NCBI GenBank assembly: GCA_964564325.1
Contig: CAZMBD010000019.1
Span: 1-26,506 of the forward strand
From: JAAZMA01 sp964564325
GTDB taxonomy: Bacteria > Bacillota > Clostridia > Tissierellales > Tepidimicrobiaceae
Reading direction: 5' to 3'
DNA: 26,506 nucleotides
In this document: positions 14,674-23,017 of the stretch, piece after piece
Layout: each line of letters begins with the position of its first letter
Numbering within the stretch: the first letter of the stretch is position 1
Made by a program: the position numbers and the translations under genes
The notes under the pieces: model-generated
The model's database searches: none
Seen by the model: only the letters and a program-made list of their open reading frames with translations
Told to the model about the DNA's origin: nothing

Positions 14674-15321
14674 GTGGATAAAGACAATAAAGTATCGGTA
14701 ACCGTTATTAGAAGGTTGCCTAAATACTATAGATATTTAGGAGAATTACTAAGAAGAGGAACAAATAGAATTTCATCTCAAGAATTGAGTAATATGACTG
14801 GATTTACAGCTTCTCAAATTAGACAAGATTTAAATAATTTTGGAGGATTTGGGCAACAAGGCTATGGATATAATGTGGAAGAACTACATAAGCAACTTGG
14901 AAAAATTCTAGGTTTAGATAAAACTTATAATACAGTAATTGCTGGTGCAGGAAATTTAGGGCAGGCAGTAGCAAATTATAAGGGATTTGCAGATGCGGGT
15001 TTTAAGGTTCTTTCTTTATTTGATAAAAATCCAAAATTAATAGGATTAAAGATTCGAGATTTAGAAATTAGAGATGTAGATGAACTGGGAGATTTTATAA
15101 AGAAAAATAATGTGGAAATAGGAATTATTACTACTCCAAAGGAAAATGCTCAAGATATAGCGAATATATATATGAAATCTGGAATAAAGGGAATTTGGAA
15201 CTTTGCTCCAGCAGACCTAAAGGTTAATGATGATGTAGTTATTGAAAATGTTCATTTAAACGAATCTCTATTTACATTGTCCTATTTTTTAAATAATAAA
15301 TCTGATTATATTCATTCTTAA
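14674..15321 (+). CDS. rex: Redox-sensing transcriptional repressor Rex
   Basis: Rex binds DNA when NAD+ is high and leaves it when NADH rises, so it controls fermentation and NADH-reoxidation genes. With the GTG at 14674 it has 215 residues, normal; an in-frame ATG at 14659 lies before the ribosome site GGAGGTGG, which points to the GTG instead. Seen: a winged helix (about 10-60; RRLPKYYRYLGELL, TASQIRQDLNNFGGFGQQGYGY), then a Rossmann domain with GAGNLG (91-96) and an acidic strand end LFDKNP, and the C-terminal swapped helix region. Its position near tsaD and ABC-F mirrors B. subtilis ydiH (rex). The likely target, acyl-CoA dehydrogenase, is next door. Confidence 0.96.
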   Translation: MDKDNKVSVTVIRRLPKYYRYLGELLRRGTNRISSQELSNMTGFTASQIRQDLNNFGGFGQQGYGYNVEELHKQLGKILGLDKTYNTVIAGAGNLGQAVANYKGFADAGFKVLSLFDKNPKLIGLKIRDLEIRDVDELGDFIKKNNVEIGIITTPKENAQDIANIYMKSGIKGIWNFAPADLKVNDDVVIENVHLNESLFTLSYFLNNKSDYIHS

Positions 15322-15329
15322 CATTAGAT

Positions 15330-15358
15330 AAGGCTCCAATAATGTAATTGGGGTCTTT
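15330..15358 (+). terminator. Likely terminator after rex
   Basis: AAGGCTCCAAT (15330-15340) pairs with ATTGGGGTCTT (15347-15357), with two G-U pairs. Only a short T run follows, so it may be a partial terminator. Confidence 0.6.
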
Positions 15359-15371
15359 AAAAAACTGAATA

Positions 15372-15389
15372 TTGTTAAATTTATGACAA
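15372..15389. promoter_or_regulatory. Candidate Rex operator upstream of acyl-CoA dehydrogenase
   Basis: TTGTTAAATTTATGACAA matches 12 of 14 fixed positions of the clostridial Rex consensus TTGTTAA-N4-TTAACAA. Site quality is good but not perfect. It lies 223 bp before the ATG, far for direct repression unless a promoter is nearby. Confidence 0.5.
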
Positions 15390-15519
15390 TATATATTTAA
15401 GAAATAGAGTATATAAAAGTAGAAATAAGATTAAATCTCTAATATTAACTATAAGAATAGAAAATATAAGGACTTTTAATATTTGAAAAAACTTAAAATT
15501 ATGAAAACCATATTGTAAC

Positions 15520-15537
15520 AAGTCAAAAGTTTAACAA
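15520..15537. promoter_or_regulatory. Second, weaker Rex-like site near the acyl-CoA dehydrogenase promoter
   Basis: AAGTCAAAAGTTTAACAA matches 11 of 14 fixed Rex positions; the right half TTAACAA is perfect. It lies inside an inverted repeat CAAAAGT/ACTTTTG (15524-15543) just upstream of AT-rich TATAAT-like sequence at 15562-15572. Confidence 0.4.
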
Positions 15538-15611
15538 CTTTTGTGGAAGTTTTTATTTAAATATAATATAATATAAATTAAGTAAGAGCATAAATACTAG
15601 GAGGGAGATAT

Positions 15612-16751
15612 ATGGAATTCAAACTGTCAAAGGAACAGGAAATGGTAAGAGATGTAATGAGAGAATTTACAGAAAAAGAAGTAGAGCCTATAGCTAAAGA
15701 GATTGACGAAACAGGAAGATTTCCAAAGGAAACTGTGGAAAAAATGGCTAGATACAATATGTTAGGCATACCTTTTCCTGTAGAATATGGTGGAGCAGGT
15801 GGGGATGAAGTTGCTTATGCAATAGCAGTAGAGGAATTATCAAAGGCATGTGGTACTACAGGAGTTATTTGTTCAGCTCATACTTCCCTTGGTTGCTGGC
15901 CTATATTTAAATATGGTACAGAGGAACAAAAACAAAAATATTTAATTCCATTGGCAAAAGGTGAAAAATTAGGTGCTTTTGGATTAACAGAACCAAATGC
16001 TGGTACAGATGCAGCAGGGCAACAAACTGTAGCAGTATTAGATGGAGATAATTATATATTAAATGGTACAAAGATATTTATTACAAATGGTGGACAAGCG
16101 GATGTATATATAATATTTGCTATGACAGATAAATCAAAAGGAACTAGGGGTATTTCTGCTTTTATAGTGGAAAAAGATACACCTGGATTTAGTATAGGAA
16201 AAGTAGAAGATAAAATGGGAATTAGAGGTTCTTCTACCACAGAACTTATATTTACAGACTGTGTAATTCCAAAGGAAAATTTACTTGGAAAAGAAGGAAA
16301 AGGATTTGGAATAGCCATGTCTACATTAGATGGCGGTAGAATTGGAATTGCAGCTCAAGCATTAGGTATTGCGCAAGGAGCGCTAGATGAAACTATCCAA
16401 TATATAAAAGAAAGAGAACAGTTTGGTCGCCCATTAGCTAAATTTCAAGGACTACAATGGATGATAGCAGATATGGCTACAGCAATTGAGGCGGCTAGAT
16501 TTTTAGTATACAGAGCAGCTTATAACAAAGCTAATGGACTTCCATATAATAAGGAAGCAGCAATGGCTAAATTATTTGCAGCAAACACTGCCATGGACGT
16601 AACTACTAAATGTGTACAACTTCATGGTGGATACGGATTTACAAAGGATTATCCAGTAGAAAGAATGATGAGGGACGCAAAGATAACTGAAATATATGAA
16701 GGAACTTCTCAAGTACAACAAATGGTAATAGCAGCTAATTTATTAAGATAA
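15612..16751 (+). CDS. Acyl-CoA dehydrogenase, short-chain/butyryl-CoA type
   Basis: 379 residues, FAD-dependent, full length. With EtfAB it interconverts enoyl-CoA and acyl-CoA in anaerobic fermentation. Seen: N-terminal helices, LGAFGLTEPNAGTDA (FAD/substrate loop), GTKIFITNGG, EDKMGIRGSSTTEL, a C-terminal helical domain with REQFGRPLAKFQGLQW, and the catalytic base E363 in IYEGTSQ. The YEGTSQ position is that of short-chain/butyryl-CoA dehydrogenases rather than isovaleryl types, but the exact substrate (crotonyl, acrylyl or other) is not decided by this. It is followed by etfB after 17 bp. RBS GGAGGG precedes the ATG. Likely Rex-controlled. Confidence 0.94.
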   Translation: MEFKLSKEQEMVRDVMREFTEKEVEPIAKEIDETGRFPKETVEKMARYNMLGIPFPVEYGGAGGDEVAYAIAVEELSKACGTTGVICSAHTSLGCWPIFKYGTEEQKQKYLIPLAKGEKLGAFGLTEPNAGTDAAGQQTVAVLDGDNYILNGTKIFITNGGQADVYIIFAMTDKSKGTRGISAFIVEKDTPGFSIGKVEDKMGIRGSSTTELIFTDCVIPKENLLGKEGKGFGIAMSTLDGGRIGIAAQALGIAQGALDETIQYIKEREQFGRPLAKFQGLQWMIADMATAIEAARFLVYRAAYNKANGLPYNKEAAMAKLFAANTAMDVTTKCVQLHGGYGFTKDYPVERMMRDAKITEIYEGTSQVQQMVIAANLLR

Positions 16752-16768
16752 ATTAAGGAGGTAAAGAT

Positions 16769-17560
16769 ATGAATATTATAGTATGTCTAAAGCAGGTTCC
16801 TGATACAAATGAAGTAAAGATCGATCCAGTAAAGGGAACTTTAATTCGTGAAGGAGTACCAAGTATTATAAATCCAGATGATAGAAATGCTTTAGAAGAA
16901 GCATTGAGAATAAAAGATGAGAATGAAGATGTTAAAGTAACAGTATTAAGTATGGGACCACCACAAGCAGAAACTGCATTAGTAGAAGCAATTGCTATGG
17001 GAGCAGATGAAGCTATATTATTAAGTGATAGAGCTTTTGCTGGTTCAGATACTTGGGCTACTTCCACAGCATTAGCAGCAGGAATAAGGGCCATAGGAGA
17101 TTATGATATGGTGTTTTGTGGTAGACAAGCAATAGATGGAGATACTGCTCAAGTAGGTCCACAAATTGCAGAACATTTAGATATACCTCAAATTACTTAT
17201 GTTGAAGAATTAAAACTTGAAAATGGCAAAGTAAGAGCAAAAAGAGCATTAGAGGACGGATATTTTGTAGTGGAATCTGAAATGCCAGTTTTAATTACAG
17301 CTATAAAGGAATTAAATGAACCAAGATATCCATCTATTAGGGGAATTTATGAAGGATATACTGGTGAAAATATAAAAGTATTATCAGCTAAAGATGTAAA
17401 TGCTGATATGGATAATATCGGATTAGATGGTTCACCTACTCAAGTAAATAAATCTTTTACACCTCCAGGAAGAGGCGGGGAATCTGAAATGTTAGAAGGA
17501 AATGCAAAAGAGCAAGCTAGACAATTAATAGTTAGATTAAAAGAAGAAAAAATTATATAG
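16769..17560 (+). CDS. etfB: Electron transfer flavoprotein beta subunit
   Basis: 263 residues. EtfB pairs with EtfA and passes electrons to or from the acyl-CoA dehydrogenase. Seen: NIIVCLKQVPDTNEVKIDP at the start, then GTLIREGVPSIINPDDRNALEEAL, VLSMGPPQAETALVEAIAMGADEAILLSDRAF as typical broken motifs of the EtfB Rossmann-like domain, FCGRQAIDGDTAQVGPQIAEHL, and a C-terminal extension that embraces EtfA. The NPDDRNALEEAL region is like that of clostridial electron-bifurcating Etfs; bifurcation is inference. The operon is dehydrogenase-etfB-etfA, with short gaps of 17 and 19 bp. Confidence 0.95.
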   Translation: MNIIVCLKQVPDTNEVKIDPVKGTLIREGVPSIINPDDRNALEEALRIKDENEDVKVTVLSMGPPQAETALVEAIAMGADEAILLSDRAFAGSDTWATSTALAAGIRAIGDYDMVFCGRQAIDGDTAQVGPQIAEHLDIPQITYVEELKLENGKVRAKRALEDGYFVVESEMPVLITAIKELNEPRYPSIRGIYEGYTGENIKVLSAKDVNADMDNIGLDGSPTQVNKSFTPPGRGGESEMLEGNAKEQARQLIVRLKEEKII

Positions 17561-17579
17561 TTTGAAGGGAGGAATAATC

Positions 17580-18791
17580 ATGGCAGTAAAAGTTATAAGT
17601 AAAGAATGTATAGGTTGTGGTACTTGTGTGGATTCATGTCCATTTGATGCTATAGATATGGTTGATGACAAGGCAGTTATAACAGATAAATGTACTGCTT
17701 GTGGTACTTGTGTAGACGTTTGCCCAGTAGATGCTATTATAAGAGAAGAAGAGGAAAAAGAAGATAATAATATAGATGAGTATAAAGGTGTTTGGGTATT
17801 TGCTGAGCAAAGAGATGGAGAACTTTTAAATGTTTCCATTGAATTATTAGGCGAAGGAAAGAAAATTGCTAATGAATTAGGTATAGAATTAACAGCTTTA
17901 TTACTTGGAAAAGATGTAGATGATTTAGCAGAAACTTTAGTAAAATATGGTGCTGACAATGTACTATATGCAGATTCAGAACTTTTGAAAGTATATACTA
18001 CTGAGGGATATACTAAAGTAATATGTGATTTAATAAAAGAAAGAAAACCTGAAATATTATTAATAGGTGCTACTAATATAGGTAGAGATTTAGGACCTAG
18101 AATTTCTTCTAGAATTCACACAGGGTTAACTGCGGACTGTACAAGACTAGAAGTAGATTTAGAAAATAGAAGACTAATGCAAACTCGTCCAGCTTTTGGT
18201 GGAAATTTAATGGCAACTATTATTTGTCCTAACCACAGACCTCAAATGTCTACAGTTAGACCAGGGGTTATGGAAAAAGCTGAATATGATGAAAATAGAA
18301 CAGGAAATATTGAAAAATTCACTCCAGAGTTAAAAGCAGAAAATATAAGAGCTAAAGTTATTGAAACTGTAAAGGCTAAAAAGGCAGTTGTTAAACTAGA
18401 AGAAGCAAATATAATAGTATCTGGTGGTAGAGGTTTAGGAGATGCTGAAGGTTTTAAATTAGTAGAAGATTTGGCTGAAAAATTAGATGGAGTAGTAGGC
18501 GCAAGTAGAGCTACAGTAGATGCAGGTTGGATTGATCAAGATCATCAAGTAGGTCAAACAGGAAAAACAGTACGTCCAACAGTTTATATAGCTTGTGGTA
18601 TTTCAGGGGCAATTCAACACTTAGCTGGTATGCAAGATTCAGATATCATAATAGCTATAAATAAAGATAAGGATGCACCTATATTTAAGGTAGCAGATTA
18701 TGGTATTGTAGGAGATGTATATGAAGTAATACCAGAGTTAATAGAAGGATTAGACAATATAGACGAAATAATGGCGTCTTTAAATTCATAG
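17580..18791 (+). CDS. etfA: Electron transfer flavoprotein alpha subunit with N-terminal ferredoxin domain
   Basis: 403 residues from the ATG at 17580 (AAGGGAGG upstream; an in-frame TTG at 17562 overlaps that site). The first ~60 residues are a 2[4Fe-4S] ferredoxin: cysteines C10, C13, C16, C20 and C38, C41, C44, C48. The rest is EtfA: AEQRDGELLNVSIELLGEGKK, LIGATNIGRDLGPRISSR, GGRGLGDAEGF, and the FAD-binding C-terminal part VGASRATVDAGWIDQDHQVGQTGK with ACGISGAIQHLAGM. Such a ferredoxin fusion is known in CarE of Acetobacterium caffeyl-CoA reductase, which bifurcates electrons to ferredoxin. That is the likely role here too. It closes the operon; no strong terminator follows. Confidence 0.95.
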   Translation: MAVKVISKECIGCGTCVDSCPFDAIDMVDDKAVITDKCTACGTCVDVCPVDAIIREEEEKEDNNIDEYKGVWVFAEQRDGELLNVSIELLGEGKKIANELGIELTALLLGKDVDDLAETLVKYGADNVLYADSELLKVYTTEGYTKVICDLIKERKPEILLIGATNIGRDLGPRISSRIHTGLTADCTRLEVDLENRRLMQTRPAFGGNLMATIICPNHRPQMSTVRPGVMEKAEYDENRTGNIEKFTPELKAENIRAKVIETVKAKKAVVKLEEANIIVSGGRGLGDAEGFKLVEDLAEKLDGVVGASRATVDAGWIDQDHQVGQTGKTVRPTVYIACGISGAIQHLAGMQDSDIIIAINKDKDAPIFKVADYGIVGDVYEVIPELIEGLDNIDEIMASLNS

Positions 18792-18828
18792 GATTGATTG
18801 TAAGGATACTGTTAATACTCTTTGTAAC

Positions 18829-18857
18829 TTGCACTCTATATAAAACAGTGTTAAAAT
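18829..18857 (+). promoter_or_regulatory. Likely promoter of glutamate dehydrogenase
   Basis: TTGCAC (18829-18834) and TAAAAT (18852-18857) with a 17-bp spacer. It lets this gene be expressed apart from the Etf operon. Confidence 0.55.
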
Positions 18858-18874
18858 ATTCTTGCAGTCCTTTA

Positions 18875-18890
18875 GTGAAAACAATTTCAC
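18875..18890. promoter_or_regulatory. Inverted repeat in the glutamate dehydrogenase leader
   Basis: GTGAAA (18875-18880) and TTTCAC (18885-18890), 4 nt apart, lie between the promoter and the ribosome site. It could be an operator. The half-sites recall Rex but the spacing is wrong. Confidence 0.35.
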
Positions 18891-18916
18891 AAACAAAATA
18901 AGGGAGGTAATTATAA

Positions 18917-20185
18917 ATGGCAAAAGAAAATTTAAATCCATTGGAATCAGCTCAAAAGCAAGTAAAGGTAGCATGTGATGCATTAGGCTTAGAACCTGCA
19001 GTATATGAAATATTAGCTGAGCCTCAAAGAATGGTTGAAATAGCTATTCCTGTTAAAATGGATGATGGTACAACAAAAGTATTTAAAGGATATAGAGCAG
19101 TACACAATGATGCAATAGGACCTGGTAAAGGTGGAGTAAGATTTCATCCAGGAGTAAATCCAGATGAAGTAAAAGCATTATCAGTTTGGATGACTTTCAA
19201 ATGTGGAGTAATGGGTGTACCTTATGGTGGAGGTAAAGGTGGAATTACATGTGATCCATTAAGTTTATCTCAAGGTGAATTAGAAAGATTAGCCAGAGGT
19301 TATATACAAGGGCTTCATAAATACTTAGGAGAAAAAATAGATATACCTGCACCAGACGTAGGAACTAATGGTCAAGTAATGGCTTGGATGGTAGATGAAT
19401 ATATTAAATTAAATGGTGGAGAAGCTTCCCTTGGAGTTATAACTGGTAAACCAGTACCATGGGGCGGTTCAGAAGGTAGAAACGAAGCTACAGGATTTGG
19501 AGTTTCTGTAATAACAAGAGAAGCTGCAAAAAAAGTAGGAATTGAAATGAAAGGTGCAAAAGTTGCTATTCAAGGATTTGGTAATGTAGGATCCTTCACA
19601 GTTAAAAATGTTCAAAGACAAGGTGGTAAAGTAGTAGCTATTGGTGAATGGGCACCATCAGTTGGCACATATGCACTTTACAATGAAGATGGATTAGATT
19701 TTAAAGACTTAAAAGCTTATATGGATGAACACAAGAATTTAGTAGGCTATCCAAAAGCTAAACAAATTACACTTGATGAATTCTGGGAATTAGATGTAGA
19801 CATACTAATACCAGCAGCATTAGAAAATGCAATTACAGCAGAAGTAGCAGAAAAAATAAATGCAAAATTAGTATGTGAAGCTGCAAATGGACCAACAACT
19901 CCAGATGCAGACGAAGTATTAAATAGAAGAGGTATCCCACTAACACCAGATATTTTAACAAATGCAGGTGGAGTAACAGTATCCTATTTTGAATGGGTAC
20001 AAAACCTATATGGATACTATTGGAGTGAAAAAGAAGTAGAAGAAAAACAAGAAACTGAAATGGTAAATGCATTTAACGATGTATGGGCATTAAAAGAAGA
20101 ATATGATGTTACAGTAAGACAAGCAGCATATATGCTATCTGTTAAGAAAATTGCAGATGTAATGAAACTTAGAGGATGGTATTAA
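18917..20185 (+). CDS. Glutamate dehydrogenase (Glu/Leu/Phe/Val dehydrogenase family)
   Basis: 422 residues, hexameric class. It converts glutamate to 2-oxoglutarate and ammonia with NAD(P), a central step in amino-acid fermentation. Seen: GPGKGGVRFHPGV with substrate-binding region, MTFKCGVMGVPYGGGKGG (K95 and catalytic K107), PAPDVGTN (D147), the Rossmann motif GFGNVGS (in the second domain), and CEAANGPTTPDAD near the C-terminus. The family order is intact. NAD use is likely in this setting but not proved by sequence. RBS AGGGAGG precedes the ATG. It is flanked by its own promoter and terminator, so it is a single-gene unit downstream of the Etf operon. Codon use shows high expression (many optimal A/T-ending codons, few rare ones). 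Confidence 0.96.
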   Translation: MAKENLNPLESAQKQVKVACDALGLEPAVYEILAEPQRMVEIAIPVKMDDGTTKVFKGYRAVHNDAIGPGKGGVRFHPGVNPDEVKALSVWMTFKCGVMGVPYGGGKGGITCDPLSLSQGELERLARGYIQGLHKYLGEKIDIPAPDVGTNGQVMAWMVDEYIKLNGGEASLGVITGKPVPWGGSEGRNEATGFGVSVITREAAKKVGIEMKGAKVAIQGFGNVGSFTVKNVQRQGGKVVAIGEWAPSVGTYALYNEDGLDFKDLKAYMDEHKNLVGYPKAKQITLDEFWELDVDILIPAALENAITAEVAEKINAKLVCEAANGPTTPDADEVLNRRGIPLTPDILTNAGGVTVSYFEWVQNLYGYYWSEKEVEEKQETEMVNAFNDVWALKEEYDVTVRQAAYMLSVKKIADVMKLRGWY

Positions 20186-20193
20186 TAATAGTT

Positions 20194-20228
20194 TGGGATA
20201 GGGGGCAAATTCTCCTATCCCATTTTTG
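20194..20228 (+). terminator. Strong terminator after glutamate dehydrogenase
   Basis: TGGGATAGG (20194-20202) pairs perfectly with CCTATCCCA (20214-20222), extended by G-U and G-C pairs, and is followed by TTTTT. One of the strongest hairpins in the window. Confidence 0.92.
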
Positions 20229-20233
20229 TGTCT

Positions 20234-20262
20234 CAAACGCTAGGGACAGTCCCTAGCGTTTG
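20234..20262. repeat. Class C interspersed palindrome, best copy
   Basis: A perfect 29-nt palindrome: CAAACGCTAGGGAC, central A, GTCCCTAGCGTTTG. It lies 5 nt after the terminator T tract of glutamate dehydrogenase, so it is a second hairpin in tandem. Copies 1894-1920 and 26400-26426 are decayed versions. Confidence 0.88.
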
Positions 20263-20307
20263 GCAAACAAAAGTACTCCTACTAAAGTAGGATGACACTG
20301 CTTTTTT

Positions 20308-20335
20308 ATGACAATATAAATTTTTGGGGTATAAT
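20308..20335 (+). promoter_or_regulatory. Likely promoter of the ogg-bceRS unit
   Basis: A perfect TATAAT (20330-20335), with ATGACA (20308-20313) 16 bp upstream as a weak -35. It is 29 bp before the ATG. Confidence 0.55.
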
Positions 20336-20364
20336 AACAATATATCTATTGAAAGGGGAGTACT

Positions 20365-21219
20365 ATGGAATACAATATAAAAGACTTCGAACCAAAACAT
20401 ATATTTGAATGTGGTCAGGCCTTTAGATGGCGTAAAGAAGAGGATGATTCTTATACTTCAATACATAGAGGGAAAATTGTAAATGTAAAGAAAGATAATG
20501 GAAATATCTTATTCTCAAATACTAATGAAGAAGATTTTCAAAACATCTGGTATGATTATTTTGACTTAAAAACCGATTACAATAAAATAAAAAAAGAATT
20601 ATCAAAGGACCCAATACTAGAAGAAGCTATAAAATTTGGTGAAGGTATTAGAATACTTAATCAGGATCCATATGAAACTACTATATCTTTCATAATCTCA
20701 GCTAATAATCAGATACCTAGAATTAAAAAATCTATAGAATTAATTAGTGAAAACTATGGGGAATTTATAGATGAATATAATGGCATAAAATATTATTCTT
20801 TTCCTGAACCTAAAATATTAGCCAATGTAGATGAAAAAGAATTAGAAGAAAAATGTAAAGTAGGCTATAGAGCAAAATATATAGTAAATACTTCTAAAAT
20901 GATTTATAATAGAGAAGTAAATTTAGATGAAATAGCCACATTATCCACATCTAGTGCAAAGGAAATACTTATGAAACTTCCAGGAGTAGGTCCTAAGGTT
21001 TCTGATTGTATACTACTATTTTCCCTAAATAAAAATGATGCTTTCCCAGTAGATGTATGGGTTAAAAGAGTTATGGAACATTTTTATTTAAAAGAAGATA
21101 CAAAATTAAAGGATATTTCCAAATATGCAGAAGAAAAATTTGGACCTCTGGCAGGTTTTGCTCAGCAATATTTATTTTATTATGCTAGAGAAATGGGAAT
21201 AGGAAGGAAGAAAAAATAG
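20365..21219 (+). CDS. ogg: 8-oxoguanine DNA glycosylase/AP lyase (OGG1-like)
   Basis: 284 residues. It removes 8-oxoguanine from DNA and cuts at the abasic site. Seen: an N-terminal TATA-box-like domain (FECGQAFRWRK, the conserved substrate-contact Q and F), then a helical domain with DPYETTISFIISANNQIPRIKKSIE, and the helix-hairpin-helix LPGVGPKVSDC followed by DAFPVDVWVKR. K211 is the predicted Schiff-base lysine and D230 the catalytic Asp. This matches the eukaryote-like OGG1 form known from Clostridium. It lies 8 bp before a response-regulator gene with no terminator between, so the repair gene and BceRS-like genes are probably one transcript. That pairing is odd (see findings). Confidence 0.93.
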   Translation: MEYNIKDFEPKHIFECGQAFRWRKEEDDSYTSIHRGKIVNVKKDNGNILFSNTNEEDFQNIWYDYFDLKTDYNKIKKELSKDPILEEAIKFGEGIRILNQDPYETTISFIISANNQIPRIKKSIELISENYGEFIDEYNGIKYYSFPEPKILANVDEKELEEKCKVGYRAKYIVNTSKMIYNREVNLDEIATLSTSSAKEILMKLPGVGPKVSDCILLFSLNKNDAFPVDVWVKRVMEHFYLKEDTKLKDISKYAEEKFGPLAGFAQQYLFYYAREMGIGRKKK

Positions 21220-21227
21220 GTGATTAA

Positions 21228-21917
21228 ATGTATAAAATATTTATAATTGAAGATGATGAAAAAATCCTTAGTCTTATGAAGGATAAATTAGAAAGATATG
21301 ATTATATTGTAAGAACAGTAGAGGATTATTCCAATATTAAAGCTGAATTTATAGAGTTTAATCCTCATTTAGTACTTCTGGATATTAATCTTCCTAATTA
21401 TGATGGCTTTTTTTGGTGTAGAGAAATAAGGACTATTTCCAATGCACCTATTATATTTATTTCTGCTAGATTTTCAGACATGGATCAAGTTATGGCTATA
21501 GAAAATGGTGGAGACGATTATATAATAAAACCATTTTCATTTGATCTACTATTAGCAAAAACAAAAGGAATCATAAGAAGAACCTATGGAGAATATGCAG
21601 AAAACAGCTCCAAAGATATATACGAAGTAGATGGAGTATATCTATATAAAACCCAAAATATAGTTGAGTGGCAGAATGAGAAAATAGAACTTAGTAAAAA
21701 AGAATTTGCATTATTATATATTTTAATATCTAATTTAGACCAAATAGTATCTAGGGAAGTTCTTTTAGAAGAACTTTGGGATGATATGGATTTTGTAGAT
21801 GACAATACACTATCTGTGAATATTGCTAGACTTAGAAAAAAATTAGAAGATATAGGCATATATAATTCCATAGAAACCAAACGTGGGCAAGGCTATTCTA
21901 TGGTGAAGACTTGGTGA
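21228..21917 (+). CDS. OmpR-family response regulator, BceR-like
   Basis: 229 residues. Receiver domain: acidic pocket E8, D9, D10; phosphoacceptor D52 in LLDINLPNYDG; S79 and K101 in IKPFS. Then a winged helix (about 130-229) with ELSKKEFALLYILI, VSREVLLEELWDD and SVNIARLRKKLEDIG, ending IETKRGQGYSMV. The GVYL strand and the pairing with a short intramembrane-type kinase and an FtsX-like permease show the BceR group, which turns on bacitracin/peptide-detoxifying ABC transporters. RBS overlaps the ogg end (AGGTGATTA). The kinase follows 4 nt later. Confidence 0.93.
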   Translation: MYKIFIIEDDEKILSLMKDKLERYDYIVRTVEDYSNIKAEFIEFNPHLVLLDINLPNYDGFFWCREIRTISNAPIIFISARFSDMDQVMAIENGGDDYIIKPFSFDLLLAKTKGIIRRTYGEYAENSSKDIYEVDGVYLYKTQNIVEWQNEKIELSKKEFALLYILISNLDQIVSREVLLEELWDDMDFVDDNTLSVNIARLRKKLEDIGIYNSIETKRGQGYSMVKTW

Positions 21918-21921
21918 TTAT

Positions 21922-23004
21922 ATGAATTTTAAAAAGTATTTAAAGGATAGATTATTATATATAGTATTTTATTTTATAAGTGTGAGTTTAGCCATAATTA
22001 TTATGAGTTTAGACTTAATAATTAGAAAAGAAAGGCTTAGTATTTCCAATATAATTTATGCCTTTATATTATCATCTATATTTTTGATTATTTTAATAGT
22101 CGTAGATTATATGAAGAAAAATAAGTTTTATCAAGTAATTAATAAAGGATTAAAAGAAAATGAAAATCTAGAATATATATTTAATTTACCAGATAATATA
22201 GGTGAAGAGCAGGATGTTGTGAAGGAATTATTAATTAATAATTATATGATTTATGAAAATACTTTAGATAAATATAGAAAAATAAATAAGACTCAAATAG
22301 ACTTTAATAATAGATGGATTCATCAGATGAAAACTCCTATTTCTGTTATTAAACTAATATTAGAAAATGAAAAGGAAAAGTCTATGAATGAACCTACTAA
22401 GAGAAGCTACGAAAGTATAGAAGAAGAAATCGAAAAATTATCTAGTGGGCTAGAAATGGCATTATATGCCCTTAGAGTAAATGATTTTAATCAGGATTTT
22501 AAAATAGAAGAAATAAATCCAATAGAGATTACAAGAGCTGTTATAAATGAAAATAAAAATACTTTTATACTAAATTCTGTATATCCAAAGCTAGTATCTG
22601 AAAAAGAAATAAGGGTAAAAAGTGATAAAAAGTGGCTAAAATTTATAATAAATCAGATTATATCTAATAGTATAAAATACACTAAGGTAAAGAATTCAGA
22701 AAACAAATTTATAAATATTATGCTTTGTGAAAAGGAAGATAAAGTTATACTTTCCATAGAAGACAATGGAATAGGTATACCTAAACAGGATATAGATAGA
22801 GTATTTAATCCATTTTTCACAGGTGAAAATGGCAGAAAACATTCAGAATCCACTGGAATGGGTCTTTATCTTTCTAATGATATAGTAAAAAAACTAGGGC
22901 ACAATTTATATATAGAATCTACAGAAGGAATAGGCACTAAAGTTAGCATAGTTTTCCACCATGGAAAAAGTATTTATAATTTAAATGACAATATTGTAAG
23001 ATAG
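21922..23004 (+). CDS. Intramembrane-sensing histidine kinase, BceS-like
   Basis: 360 residues. Two hydrophobic helices near the N-terminus (about 11-31 and 43-62) with only a short loop between, so the kinase has almost no outer domain. Such kinases sense through the partner permease. Then a dimerisation helix with the H box WIHQMKTPISVIK (H134, phosphorylated), and a catalytic domain with N-box INQIISNSIKYTK, G1 DNGIGI, F-box NPFFTG, and G2 STGMGLYLS. Ends in a short hydrophilic tail. RBS GGTGATTAT is weak but overlaps the upstream coding end. It is the last gene of the ogg-regulator-kinase unit; a terminator follows. Confidence 0.92.
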   Translation: MNFKKYLKDRLLYIVFYFISVSLAIIIMSLDLIIRKERLSISNIIYAFILSSIFLIILIVVDYMKKNKFYQVINKGLKENENLEYIFNLPDNIGEEQDVVKELLINNYMIYENTLDKYRKINKTQIDFNNRWIHQMKTPISVIKLILENEKEKSMNEPTKRSYESIEEEIEKLSSGLEMALYALRVNDFNQDFKIEEINPIEITRAVINENKNTFILNSVYPKLVSEKEIRVKSDKKWLKFIINQIISNSIKYTKVKNSENKFINIMLCEKEDKVILSIEDNGIGIPKQDIDRVFNPFFTGENGRKHSESTGMGLYLSNDIVKKLGHNLYIESTEGIGTKVSIVFHHGKSIYNLNDNIVR

Positions 23005-23017
23005 AATATATTATTTG

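Noticed and set aside
18875..18890. GTGAAA-N4-TTTCAC as a Rex operator before glutamate dehydrogenase
   Set aside because: The GTGAA/TTCAC spacing is 6 instead of 4, and outer bases do not match; listed only as a generic inverted repeat.
19833..20072. Hydrophobic antisense open frame in glutamate dehydrogenase
   Set aside because: Leu-rich composition arises from reverse reading of A-rich codons; no start signals or motif.
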